In this document: positions 26,908 to 39,095 of the stretch, piece by piece
Layout of the letters: the number at the start of each line of letters is the position of its first letter
Position numbering within the stretch: the stretch's first letter is position 1
From: Thauera sedimentorum
GTDB lineage: Bacteria; Pseudomonadota; Gammaproteobacteria; Burkholderiales; Rhodocyclaceae
Length of the DNA: 64,000 nt
Direction: 5' to 3'
NCBI RefSeq assembly: GCF_014489115.1
Contig: NZ_JACTAH010000002.1
Coordinates: forward strand, 868,001-932,000
Notes under the pieces: model-generated
Databases searched by the model: none
Seen by the model: only the letters and a program-made list of their open reading frames with translations
Told to the model about the DNA's origin: nothing
Program-made: the position numbers and the translations under genes

Positions 26908-27176
26908 TAGGCGCCGAGGTCATCGACGCTGCGGCCGACGCGCTCGGCCGCCATGGCTACGGCGAAGTCGCCATCGAGGCCCTGCGCAAGCAGTGGCCGG
27001 CGCTGCGCTTCGTCGCCTGCCCGGACGACGACGTGCCTCCGCGCCTCAAGCCCGCGGCCGCAGGCGAGGGCTGGGCGCTGTACTACATCGCCGGCGGCGA
27101 GCACTGCCTGTCGCTCACCACCGACCCGGCCGCCGCCATCGGCCTGGTGCTCGCCGAGGTCCAGCCCGACGACTGA
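26904..27176 (+). CDS. Small conserved-looking nif-operon protein, function unknown
   Basis: A 90-residue acidic soluble protein beginning MIGAEVIDAAADALGRHGYG and ending in AAIGLVLAEVQPDD. No metal or nucleotide motif is visible; Cys residues occur in VACPDDD and GEHCLSL. It overlaps the nafY stop by four bases, so it is translated with it and probably serves nitrogenase assembly or regulation, but the sequence itself shows no function. Confidence 0.75.
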   Translation: MIGAEVIDAAADALGRHGYGEVAIEALRKQWPALRFVACPDDDVPPRLKPAAAGEGWALYYIAGGEHCLSLTTDPAAAIGLVLAEVQPDD

Positions 27177-27520
27177 GAAGGTGTGAATGAATCTACTGCG
27201 CGGGCCGCTGGCGGCGCTGCGTGGTGCCCGCTCCCTCGCCTATCCATCCGAAATGTCTCGGTCGCTGCGCGCCGCGCGCCTTGCCACCGACCCGCTCGCT
27301 ACGATTTCTTCACACATTCTGAGCTGAAGCGGCCTCCGCCTTCTCGCCGCCCGCATCGCGGCCAAGGCCGCTCCAACTGGCCGACCCACCGCCGGCGCAG
27401 GGGCCGGTTTCTCCCGTAGGAGCGGCCTTGGCCGCGATGCAGCGCTCGTGCTCCCTCAGGCCGCATCGCCGGCAAGCCCGCTCCCGCAGTCGATGCCCCC
27501 GCCGGCGGTAGAATCCGGGC
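27177..27520. other. Gene-free stretch after the nif operon
   Basis: These 344 bases contain no convincing gene. The first 170 bases are unremarkable; the rest holds three REP-like units (27355-27488). An open frame at 27183-27419 runs through the repeats and looks non-coding. Confidence 0.7.
27355..27488. repeat. Cluster of three REP-like units
   Basis: The units are ATCGCGGCCAAGGCCGCTCC (27355-27374, minus sense), GTAGGAGCGGCCTTGGCCGC (27416-27438) and ATCGCCGGCAAGCCCGCTCC (27465-27488). They end the nif operon and may act as its terminator region. Confidence 0.8.
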
Positions 27521-28066
27521 GTGATCCGGCCCGCCCACGCCCCTCCCACCGACCGCCTGTTCCTCGCCCTGTGGCCGGACAAGCGCCTGCGCAGTGCGCT
27601 CGCCCGCCACCGCGACGCCTGGCGCTGGCCGGCGGATGCGCGCCGGGTGCGCAGCGACAAGCTGCACCTGACCCTGCATTTCATCGGCGCGGTGCCGGCC
27701 GCGCGTACCGCCGGGCTGCTGTCCGGGCTTGCCGTGCCCTTCGACGCTTTCGAAGTGGTGCTCGACCGCCCCGCCTTGTGGCCGCAAGGGCTCGCGGTGC
27801 TGGAGCCGCAGGTCGTGCCGCCGCCGCTGGCGGCCCTGCACACCGCCTTGGGCGACGTCCTGCGTGCCGCCGATCTGCCGGTGGAGGCGCGTCCCTTCCG
27901 CCCCCACCTGACCCTGGCGCGGCGCGCCGCCGGCGCCCGCCCGCCGGCGCAGGCCGTCGCGCTGCGCTGGGCGGTGAGCCACTACGCCCTGGTGGCTTCG
28001 GACCTCGGCGCGGACGGCGGCTATCGCGTGCTGGCGCGCTATCCGGCCACGGAGGCGGGCGCATGA
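27521..28066 (+). CDS. thpR: RNA 2',3'-cyclic phosphodiesterase (2'-5' RNA ligase family)
   Basis: A 181-residue 2H-phosphoesterase with the two catalytic HxTx motifs, HLTLHFIG near residue 48 and HLTLARRA near residue 128, and RLFLALWPD at the N-terminus. The family opens 2',3'-cyclic phosphates on RNA and can ligate tRNA halves in reverse. The start is a GTG; no strong ribosome site is visible. The stop overlaps the start of the glycosylase gene. Confidence 0.92.
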   Translation: MIRPAHAPPTDRLFLALWPDKRLRSALARHRDAWRWPADARRVRSDKLHLTLHFIGAVPAARTAGLLSGLAVPFDAFEVVLDRPALWPQGLAVLEPQVVPPPLAALHTALGDVLRAADLPVEARPFRPHLTLARRAAGARPPAQAVALRWAVSHYALVASDLGADGGYRVLARYPATEAGA

Positions 28067-28563
28067 CGCGGGTGTTCAGCTTTCCGCCGATCGCTGCGCC
28101 GCACGCGCGCCTGCTGGTGCTCGGCAGCATGCCGGGCGCCGCCTCGCTGGCCGCCGGGCAGTACTACGCCCATCCGCGCAATGCCTTCTGGCCCATCATG
28201 GGTGCGCTCTACGGCTTCGATCCGCGCGCCGCCTACGCCGAGCGCGTCGCCTGCCTGCAGGCCGCCGGCGTGGCGGTGTGGGACGTGCTGGCTTCCTGCG
28301 TGCGTCCGGGCAGCCTGGATTCGGCGATCGATGCGGCCAGCGCGCAGCCCAACGACTTTCGCGCCTTCTTCGCTGCCTATCCGGGCATCCGGCGCGTCTA
28401 CTTCAACGGCGCGGCGGCCGAGGCCGCGTATCGCCGCCACGTGCTGCCGCAAGGCGCCTGGGCCGATCTGCCGGCGCTGCGCCTGCCGTCCACCAGCCCC
28501 GCGCACGCCGCCCTGGACCTGGCGCGCAAGGCCGAGGCCTGGCGGGTGTTGACCGCATCCTGA
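28063..28563 (+). CDS. DNA glycosylase, uracil/hypoxanthine family 6 type
   Basis: A 166-residue UDG-superfamily enzyme. Motif I is LVLGSMPGAASLAAGQYYAH with RNAFWPIM following, typical of the hypoxanthine-DNA glycosylase (family 6) group, and motif II is STSPAHA. It would excise deaminated bases (hypoxanthine or uracil) to start base excision repair. It overlaps thpR by 4 bases (ATGA). A Mug-type activity is the alternative. Confidence 0.85.
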   Translation: MTRVFSFPPIAAPHARLLVLGSMPGAASLAAGQYYAHPRNAFWPIMGALYGFDPRAAYAERVACLQAAGVAVWDVLASCVRPGSLDSAIDAASAQPNDFRAFFAAYPGIRRVYFNGAAAEAAYRRHVLPQGAWADLPALRLPSTSPAHAALDLARKAEAWRVLTAS

Positions 28564-28694
28564 GCGCGCCGGCAACACCCCGCTTTGCCACGCCGCTTCG
28601 CTATGCCTAAAGTCAATCAGGGGGCGATCCGATAATTGCAGGACGATGACCCGTTGGAACCCGCCCTGCGAGTGCGTTCCGAACCATAGAGAGA

Positions 28695-30344
28695 ATGGCA
28701 GCCATGCTCGATTCGATGAAACTCAAGACCAAGATCGTCCTGCTCGTGCTGGCCGCCTTCATCGGCCTGGCACTCAGCGTGATGCTGAGCGCGCTGGCGG
28801 TGAAGGAAGACCTGATGGACGCCCGCAAGCTGCAGGTGCAGTCGGTGGTGCAGGCGTCCCTGCAGATCGCCGCCGGCTACCATGCGCGCGCCGCGGCGGG
28901 CGAACTGTCCGAGCCCGAGGCGCAGGAACTGGCCAAGCGGGCGATGCAGGACATGCGCTTCGGCGGGCCGGAAGGCAAGTCGGAATACGTGTACATCTGG
29001 CGCAACGACGGCGTGGCGGTGATGCACCCGATCCGCACCGAATGGGCCGGCCGCAACATGAGCGAGGAGGTCAAGGACGGCCAGGGGCGCTTCACGGTGA
29101 AGGACATCGTCAACACCGCCCGCTCGCAGGGCGCCGGCTTTGTCGACACCTCCTTCCCGCGGCCGGGCACCACGGTGGCGGTGGACAAGCTGCAGTACGT
29201 GGCCACCTTCAGCCCGTGGAACTGGATCATCGGCACCGGGGTGTACGTCGATGACGTCACCGAGGCCTTCATGTCGCGCCTGATGGTGGACCTCACCGTC
29301 AGCGGCGTGATCATGCTGATCATCATCGGCCTGGGCGTGACGATCGCCCGCTCGGTGCTGCGCCAGATCGGCGGTGAACCGGCCGAGGCGATGGCCATCA
29401 TGGAGCGTGCGGCCGGTGGCGACCTGACCGTGGACGTGCCTTCGGCCGCGCCGGACAGCCTGCTCGGCGGCCTGTCGCGCATGCTGCGTTCGATCCGCGA
29501 CATGGTCGGGCAGATCTCCGGCGGCGCGCAGACGCTCAAGGACACCGCGGAGAACATCTCCCACGCCTCCAGCCAGGTGGCGGTGGCCTCGCACCGCCAG
29601 GCCGACTCCACCTCCTCGATGGCCGCCGCCATCGAGGAGATGACCGTGTCGATCAACCACATCTCGGACTCCGCGCGCGACACCGAGGACAACTCCTCCT
29701 CGGCCGCCGCCCTCGCGGAAAGCGGCGAGCAGAAGGTGGCCACCGCCACCGAGGAGATGCACCGCATCGCCACCACGGTGTCCTCGGCGGCCGAAATGAT
29801 CCGTTCGCTGGAGACGCGCACCAACGAGATCTCCTCGATCGCCAACGTGATCAAGGAGATTGCCGCGCAGACCAATCTGCTGGCACTCAACGCCGCCATC
29901 GAGGCCGCGCGCGCCGGCGAACAGGGCCGCGGCTTCGCGGTGGTGGCCGACGAGGTGCGCAAGCTGGCCGAGCGCACCTCGGCCGCCACCGAGGAGATCG
30001 GCGGCATGATCGGCGCCATCCAGAGCGACACCGCCAGCGCGGTGGGCGCCATGGACAAGGCGCTGCCGCAGGTCGAGCGCGGCGTCGACCTCGCCCAGGA
30101 AGCCGCCCAGTCGCTGCGCGACATCCGCGACGGCGCCGGCGTCACCCTGGCGCGCATCCGCGACGTGGCGCTGGCCACCCGCGAGCAGAGTGCGGCGAGC
30201 AACGCCATCGCCCAGCAGGTCGAGAGCATCGCGCAGATGGTCGAGGAGACCAGCGCGTCCATGCAGCAGACCGCCGAGTCGGCCCACAGCCTGGAGCAGG
30301 TCGCCCGCGAGCTCGGCGACCTGGTGGCGCGCTTCAGGCACTGA
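28695..30344 (+). CDS. Methyl-accepting chemotaxis protein with single Cache domain
   Basis: A 549-residue transducer: membrane helix near residues 14-35, periplasmic Cache-type sensor about 36-190 ([37 protein letters not shown]), a second helix about 198-220, a HAMP region, and a signalling domain containing [20 protein letters not shown] and [15 protein letters not shown]. The sCache type often senses small organic acids. Start could be 28695 or 28704; GAGAGA is closer to ideal spacing for the latter. It stands alone between the glycosylase gene and recB. Confidence 0.93.
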   Translation: MAAMLDSMKLKTKIVLLVLAAFIGLALSVMLSALAVKEDLMDARKLQVQSVVQASLQIAAGYHARAAAGELSEPEAQELAKRAMQDMRFGGPEGKSEYVYIWRNDGVAVMHPIRTEWAGRNMSEEVKDGQGRFTVKDIVNTARSQGAGFVDTSFPRPGTTVAVDKLQYVATFSPWNWIIGTGVYVDDVTEAFMSRLMVDLTVSGVIMLIIIGLGVTIARSVLRQIGGEPAEAMAIMERAAGGDLTVDVPSAAPDSLLGGLSRMLRSIRDMVGQISGGAQTLKDTAENISHASSQVAVASHRQADSTSSMAAAIEEMTVSINHISDSARDTEDNSSSAAALAESGEQKVATATEEMHRIATTVSSAAEMIRSLETRTNEISSIANVIKEIAAQTNLLALNAAIEAARAGEQGRGFAVVADEVRKLAERTSAATEEIGGMIGAIQSDTASAVGAMDKALPQVERGVDLAQEAAQSLRDIRDGAGVTLARIRDVALATREQSAASNAIAQQVESIAQMVEETSASMQQTAESAHSLEQVARELGDLVARFRH

Positions 30345-30490
30345 GCGTCGGCATTCCCCGGGGCGGTCGCGGACCGGGCCAGCCCCGCCGGCCGGGCATA
30401 GGCGCTCCCTTGCCCGCGATTGCAGCCAAGACCGCAGCTGCACCGCCCGATGACATCGGCGCAGGCCCGCGCCGCGTTATCATCGGGCGC

Positions 30491-34164
<3,674 letters not shown>

Positions 34165-34168
<4 letters not shown>

Positions 34169-36003
34169 ACACCATGAACGCCGACCTTCCGCCCCCCGCA
34201 GCGGGCGCCGCCCCGGCGGCGCTCGATCTTGCCAACGGCTTCGCCGACCACGCCGCGGCCTGGGCCGAGCGCCTGGGCGCGCCATCCGCCGCGCAGGCCG
34301 CGCTGCGCCGGGTGGCGCGCCAGCTCGCGCTCGCCGGCAGCGCCGGCCATGTGTGCCTGCCGCTGGATCAGTTCGCCGACGACGACCCGGCGACGCTACG
34401 CGAGCACTTGCTGGCCAGCGGCGTGGTCGCCCGTGACGGGCAGGCGCTGGCGCCGGGCAGCGCGCATCCGCTGGTGCTCGACGCCGCCGGCCGCCTTTAC
34501 CTGCGCCGTCACTACGACCTGGAGCGTGCCCTGGCCGCCGCCCTGCGCGCCCGTGCGCAGGACGCTGCCGGCGCTCCGGCCGAGGATGCGCGCCTGCGCG
34601 ACCTGCTCGATGCCTTCTTCCCGCCGCGTGCCGACGGGGGCCCCGATCGGCAGAAGCTCGCCGCCGCGCTCGCCCTGCTGCGCCGGCTCACGGTGATCAG
34701 CGGCGGGCCGGGCACCGGCAAGACCACCACGGTGGCGGCCCTGCTCGCTTGCCTGCTCAGCCTGCAACCCGACCTGCGCGTGGCGCTGGCCGCGCCCACC
34801 GGCAAGGCCGCCGCGCGCATGCTCGAAGCCCTGCGCGGCCGTGCCGGGCGCCTGCCGGCCGAACTGCGCGAGCGTCTGCCCGCCGAGGCGTGGACGGTGC
34901 ACCGCCTGCTCGGCGTCACCCCGCAGGCCGGGCGCTTCCGCCACCACGCCGACAATCCGCTGCCCTTCGACGTGGTGGTGGTGGACGAGGCCTCGATGCT
35001 GGACCTCGCGCTCGCCGCGCGCCTGGTCGATGCGGTGTCGCCCGCCGCGCGCCTGATCCTGCTCGGCGACAAGGACCAGCTCGCCGCGGTGGAGGCCGGC
35101 GCGGTGTTCGCGGAGCTATCGGCCGGCAGCCGCTTCTCGGCGGCTACCGGCGCGCGGCTGGAAGCGCTCGCCGGCCACGCGCCGACCCAAGCGGGCGAAC
35201 CGGGGGCGCTCGCCGACAGCGTGGTGTGGCTGACCGAGAGCCACCGCTTCGCCGCCGATTCGGGCATCGGCCGGCTGGCCGCCGGGATCAACTCGGGCCA
35301 AGGCGGTGCCACGCTGGCCTGGCTGCGCGAGGCCGAGGATCCCGCGGTACGTTGGCTGGAGGACGCCGAGCGCGCGCCCGCGCCCGCGGTGCTGGCGCAC
35401 GCCGAGGCGGGCTACGGCGCATTCCTGGATGCCCTGCGCGCGGGCGTCGACGATCCGGCGGCAGCCTTCGCCGCCTTCGACCGTTTCCGCGTGCTCGCCG
35501 CGGTGCACGAGGGGCCGCGCGGGGTGCGCGCGCTCAATGCGCGCCTCGCCCAGTGGCTGCGCGCCGCCCTCGTCCATCCGGCCGACCGCGGTCCGGGCAG
35601 CGACTGGTATCCGGGGCGCCCGGTGATCGTGCTGCGCAACGACTACCTGCTCGGACTGTTCAATGGCGACATCGGTCTCACGCTGGCCGATGCCGCCGGC
35701 GAACTGCAGGTCTGGTTCCCGGCGCCCGGCGGCGGCTACCGCGCACTCGCGCCGCTGCGCCTGCCGGCGCACGAGACCGCCTTCGCGCTCACCGTGCACA
35801 AGGCCCAGGGCTCGGAATTCGAGGAAGTGCTGATGGTGCTGCCGGAAGCGGATTCGCCGGTGCTCACCCGCGAACTGCTGTACACCGGCGTCACCCGCGC
35901 TGCGCAGCGGGTGGCGATCGCCGGCAGTGCCCCGGCCTTCGCCGCCGCCTGCGGCCGGCGCACCGAGCGCCACTCAGGGCTGGCCGCGCGCCTGTCCGTG
36001 TAG
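34165..36003 (+). CDS. recD: Exodeoxyribonuclease V alpha subunit (RecD)
   Basis: A 612-residue 5'-3' helicase of RecBCD. Walker A is ISGGPGTGKTTTVA near residue 178, Walker B VVVDEASMLDL near 272, GDKDQLAAVEAGAVF, and the late motif FALTVHKAQGSEFEEVL near 540. It starts inside the recB stop codon region. The TAG stop lies in GTGTAGAAGCGG, the first bases of a REP unit, so the repeat supplies the end of the gene. The 3' end was duplicated downstream together with its REP pair. Confidence 0.97.
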
Positions 36004-36071
36004 AAGCGGCCTTGGCCGCGATGCGGCGTGTGGCAAGACGACGGCCGTATCGCGGGCAAGCCCGCTCCTAC
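35998..36071. repeat. REP-like pair overlapping the recD stop
   Basis: GTGTAGAAGCGGCCTTGGCC (to 36022) faces ATCGCGGGCAAGCCCGCTCC (36049-36071). The recD stop TAG is inside the first arm. Confidence 0.85.
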
Positions 36072-36088
36072 CCGTTGGCCGGCCGAAG

Positions 36089-36187
36089 CGTACATCGGCG
36101 TTACCCGCGCCACGCGCCGGCCTTCGCTTGCCGCCTGTGTCGGGCGTACCGGCGCCACCCAGGGCTGGCGACGCGCCTGTCCGTGTA
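36089..36187 (+). pseudogene. Duplicated 3'-end remnant of recD
   Basis: TACATCGGCGTTACCCGCGC (YIGVTRA) copies YTGVTRA of RecD. Further on, ACCCAGGGCTGG and CGCGCCTGTCCGTGTAG match the true recD terminus CGCGCCTGTCCGTGTAG. Small deletions shift the frame, and there is no start site. Confidence 0.8.
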
Positions 36188-36256
36188 GGAGCGGCCTTGG
36201 CCGCGATGCGGCGTGTGGCAAGACGACGGCCGCATCGCGGGCGAGCCCGCTCCTAC
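36184..36256. repeat. REP-like pair, second copy after recD
   Basis: TGTAGGAGCGGCCTTGGCCG (to 36207) and ATCGCGGGCGAGCCCGCTCC (36234-36256) repeat the first pair with the same GCGGCGTGTGGCAAGACGAC spacer, so the block was duplicated with the recD end. Confidence 0.85.
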
Positions 36257-36275
36257 CCGTTGGTCGGCCGGCGCC

Positions 36276-36836
36276 TCACACCGGACCGCGACCGCCGTGC
36301 TTCACCTCGATGGTGTCAGCCAGCGCCGCTTCCAGCGCCACTTCGGCGCCGCGCGCCTTGTAGTCCTTGAGCGCGGCACAGACGGTGGCCACCTTCTCGC
36401 CAGCCGACTGGCCCTTGAGGTCGCTCTTTTCCAGGCGCAGTTCTTCCAGCAACTCGTTCCACACCATGCCGTCCTCCAGCGGCAGCAGGCGGAACGTCAC
36501 CCCGCCCAGCGCCAGCTGCATCGGCTTGCCGATGTTGTTCACGAAGAACACCGCCTGCATGTCGGGCGCGAAGTCGGCCGCGTAGCGCTCGACGAACAGC
36601 GGCAGCTTGGCGAGTTCGTCGAGCTGGCCGGCGGCCAGCACCAGCTTGTCGTCGCCGGCCAGCAGCACGGCCTGGCGCACGCTGGCGGTGGGCGGCTTGC
36701 GGCGGCCGGAGGCGTCGGCCACTTCGCCTTCGGTCAGCACCAGGTCGCCGCGATAGGCGGTCAGCCCGCCACCGGCCGGCTCGGTGAAGTTGGAGTTGAA
36801 CAGCAGGTTCTGTTCTTCGTAGCGCTTGAGCAGCAT
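36276..36836 (-). CDS. Uncharacterised protein between recD and the molybdate locus
   Basis: A 186-residue soluble protein, not recognised. It begins MLLKRYEEQNLLFNSNFTEP and contains LTAYRGDLVLTEGEVADASG, MQAVFFVNNIGKPMQLAL and a Lys/Glu-rich helical end. GAGGA six bases upstream supports the ATG at 36836; an in-frame ATG at 36890 has no comparable site. No signal peptide or metal motif is visible. It is convergent with recD and co-oriented with modG, but 187 bases separate them. Confidence 0.65.
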   Translation of the reverse strand: MLLKRYEEQNLLFNSNFTEPAGGGLTAYRGDLVLTEGEVADASGRRKPPTASVRQAVLLAGDDKLVLAAGQLDELAKLPLFVERYAADFAPDMQAVFFVNNIGKPMQLALGGVTFRLLPLEDGMVWNELLEELRLEKSDLKGQSAGEKVATVCAALKDYKARGAEVALEAALADTIEVKHGGRGPV

Positions 36837-37023
36837 CTCGCGTCCTCGTGCAGTGGATGAAATGCCTCCAGTCAGCAGGAAGCGCGCCATGTCGCCGGCA
36901 AGGCGACCGGGTGGCCGCCATGCAGCGCCATTACAGGGAGTTCGCGGAAACCCGGACTTGTGGCGGAGTGCTGGTCCGGGGCGCCTGTGCGACAGGATTG
37001 TCGGGTTTGCGACGCAGTGGCGC

Positions 37024-37452
37024 TCAGACCGGCACGCCGAGCACGACGTGCGAGGCCTTGATCACCGCGGTGGCCGCCACCCCGGGCTTGAGTCCGAGCT
37101 CGTTGACCGCGTCACGGGTGATCACCGCCATCACCTCGGTGCCGCCGGGAAGGGCGATGGTGACTTCGGCATTGACCGCGCCCACCGCCACCGCGCTGAT
37201 CGTGCCGGCGAGATTGTTGCGTGCCGAGAGCTTCACGCCCGAGGCGTCGGTGAGCACCATCACCCAGGGTGCCTTGACCAGGGCGATGACCTCGCTGCCG
37301 GGGGCTAGGCCGAGGTCCTCGAGGCTGGCGAGGGTGACCACTGCCACCAGGCGGTCGCCGCCGCCCAGGTCGATGTCCACTTCGGCATTCACCGAGCCAG
37401 GCCGGGTGGCGGCGACCTTGCCGCGGAAGACGTTGCGGGCGCTGACCTTCAT
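37024..37452 (-). CDS. modG: Molybdate-binding molbindin with two Mop domains
   Basis: A 142-residue cytoplasmic protein made of two tandem Mop/TOBE domains: MKVSARNVFRGKVAA to about residue 68, then VKLSARNNLAGTISAVAVGA to the end. This is the ModG/di-molbindin arrangement, which stores or buffers molybdate. It is divergent from modD, with ModE-like sites between. In a diazotroph it would smooth supply of Mo to FeMo-cofactor synthesis. Confidence 0.92.
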   Translation of the reverse strand: MKVSARNVFRGKVAATRPGSVNAEVDIDLGGGDRLVAVVTLASLEDLGLAPGSEVIALVKAPWVMVLTDASGVKLSARNNLAGTISAVAVGAVNAEVTIALPGGTEVMAVITRDAVNELGLKPGVAATAVIKASHVVLGVPV

Positions 37453-37491
37453 GTCGTTCTCCGTATGACTGTTTGTCGGTTCGTTGTCGCG

Positions 37492-37511
37492 TTGTGTTGT
37501 TCGCTACATAG
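37492..37511 (-). promoter_or_regulatory. ModE-like operator upstream of modG
   Basis: TTGTGTTGT-TCG-CTACATAG matches the layout TTATATTGT-N3-CTACATAA found before modE, 40 bases upstream of the modG start. Confidence 0.6.
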
Positions 37512-37622
37512 AAACGCGGGCATGCTCACGCCTGTCTCCGTGAGGCGCACTCTATTTGTTAGCGTTGTTTTGCCGCAACCATAGCGAGGCGAATAACGCC
37601 CCCTCGCTTGGCATGGATATCG

Positions 37623-37642
37623 CTATATACGACGGTAGATAA
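37623..37642 (+). promoter_or_regulatory. ModE-like operator upstream of modD
   Basis: CTATATACG-ACG-GTAGATAA has the same half-site spacing as the other two sites, with the CGCTATATA half-site familiar from ModE-controlled genes. It lies 24 bases before the modD ATG. Confidence 0.55.
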
Positions 37643-37665
37643 ACAAGCCGATCCCCGGAGATCCG

Positions 37666-38523
37666 ATGAGCGACTGTGCCCTGTCCGACGATGCCCTGTA
37701 CCGCCTGCTGGCCGACGACGTGCCGGCCGGCGATCTCACCACCGAGACGCTCGGCATCGGCGCGGCCCCGGCCCGCGTCGAGTTCCGCGCCCGGGGCGCG
37801 ATGCGCGCCTGCGGCACCGAGGAAGCGCGCCGCCTGTTCGAGCTGGCCGGCGACACGCGCTGCGAGGTACGGGCCGGCTCCGGCACGCCGGTCGAGGCCG
37901 GCGCCTTGCTGCTGAGCGCGGAAGGTTCGGCCGCCGCCTTGCACCGGGCGTGGAAGACCGCGCAGAACCTGGTCGAATGGATGAGCGGCATCGCCACCGC
38001 GGCCGCGGCCATCGTGGATGCCGCGCGCCCGCTGGCGGTGGCATGCACGCGCAAGAACGTGCCCGGCACCAAGGCGCTGTCGGTCAAGGCAGTGCGCGCC
38101 GGCGGCGCCATCGTGCATCGTCTCGGCCTGTCGGAGACCCTGCTGGTGTTCGCCGAGCACCGCCTGTTCATCGACGCCGAGCCGGGCGCCACGGTGCGCC
38201 GCTTGCGCGCCCTGCAGCCGGAGAAGCGCGCAGTGGTCGAAGTGGGCGACGCGGACGAGGTGCTCGCCTGGGCCGAGGCCGGCGCCGAGATCCTGCAACT
38301 GGAGAAGTTCCCGCCGGACCGGCTGGCCGCGCTGCGCGAACGCCTGCAGGCCGCCGGCCTCGCCCCGCTGCTGGTGGCCACCGGCGGCGTGGGCGTGCAC
38401 AACGCCGCAGCCTATGCCTCGTCCGGTGCCGACATGATCGCTACCTCGGCGCCCTATACGGCGCCGCCCGCGGACGTGGCGGTGCGCTTCGAGTGCGCGG
38501 GCAAGGGAGGGCGCCATGCGTGA
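37666..38523 (+). CDS. modD: ModD protein (quinolinate phosphoribosyltransferase-like)
   Basis: A 285-residue protein of the NadC fold as found in molybdate loci: DDVPAGDLTTETLGI at the start, CTRKNVPGTKALSVKAVRAG in the active-site region, and TGGVGVHNAAAYASSGADMI at the phosphate-binding end. NadC makes nicotinate mononucleotide; ModD's own role is unsettled. The location next to modG and modE favours the ModD assignment over nadC. It overlaps the following small gene by 8 bases. Confidence 0.88.
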   Translation: MSDCALSDDALYRLLADDVPAGDLTTETLGIGAAPARVEFRARGAMRACGTEEARRLFELAGDTRCEVRAGSGTPVEAGALLLSAEGSAAALHRAWKTAQNLVEWMSGIATAAAAIVDAARPLAVACTRKNVPGTKALSVKAVRAGGAIVHRLGLSETLLVFAEHRLFIDAEPGATVRRLRALQPEKRAVVEVGDADEVLAWAEAGAEILQLEKFPPDRLAALRERLQAAGLAPLLVATGGVGVHNAAAYASSGADMIATSAPYTAPPADVAVRFECAGKGGRHA

Positions 38524-38908
38524 GCACCTTGCGCCCGAGCCGCGCGGGAGAGCCGGCGGGCATCGCGCCGCCGAACATCCGTGGCGCCGCGAACTGCCTG
38601 CGGCGTGGCGGACGCAGGTCATCGTGCCGATTGCCTTCGAGATCCACTGTGACGCGGAACTCGCCGCGCAGCGGGTATTCGGGCGTGACGCCGATGGCGC
38701 GTGCTGCTACTACGCGCACGAATGGATGCTCAGCGAACCATGCTCGGACGACGACGAGGAGTTCTACCTGCGCGCCGCGGCCGGCGAAGCGGTAACTGCC
38801 TGGTTGCTGCGCGATGAGCGCTGGCTGGTGCGCAGGGTGGTGATTGGCAATGACGCCTGCGGACCCGGGCAGGTCTTCTACGTGCTTAGCGAGACGATGC
38901 CGCGTTGA
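38516..38908 (+). CDS. Small uncharacterised protein coupled to modD
   Basis: A 130-residue protein starting inside modD. After a basic, low-complexity N-terminus it has VIVPIAFEIHCDAELAAQRV, CCYYAHEWM and a strongly acidic SDDDEEFYLR patch. Not recognised. Three Cys and two His residues in the middle might bind metal, but there is no standard motif. The overlap with modD suggests joint translation and a role in molybdate handling; that is inference. Confidence 0.55.
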   Translation: MREHLAPEPRGRAGGHRAAEHPWRRELPAAWRTQVIVPIAFEIHCDAELAAQRVFGRDADGACCYYAHEWMLSEPCSDDDEEFYLRAAAGEAVTAWLLRDERWLVRRVVIGNDACGPGQVFYVLSETMPR

Positions 38909-38948
38909 TCCGCGGGCAGCCGGACAGTGGTGTAGGGATGTTGACGCT

Positions 38949-38968
38949 TTATATTGTTGACTACATAA
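38949..38968 (+). promoter_or_regulatory. ModE-like operator upstream of modE
   Basis: TTATATTGT-TGA-CTACATAA is the best of the three sites and closely resembles the E. coli modA operator as I recall it. A weaker TATAT...ACATAA sequence at 39068-39083 overlaps the region just before the modE start. Confidence 0.7.
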
Positions 38969-39095
38969 AAAACGACAGGCATTGTCCGCTGGCGGTGGCG
39001 CGCATGGCTTGTAGTGCTTCAATGCAAGCGATGGGTGCAGGCAGGGCCGCTGGCATGATCTTCGCTGTATATCGATGAACATAAAAGGAGCGACC

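Noticed and set aside
27183..27419. Open frame of 78 codons after the nif operon
   Set aside because: It runs through a REP unit, lacks a ribosome site and shows no protein-like composition.
36848..37468. Plus-strand frame over the modG region
   Set aside because: It is antisense to modG, with a Thr/Ser/Arg-rich sequence typical of shadow frames.
37666..38523. nadC (quinolinate phosphoribosyltransferase) instead of modD
   Set aside because: The fold is the same, but the gene sits between modG and modE with a ModE-like operator, so ModD is the better call.
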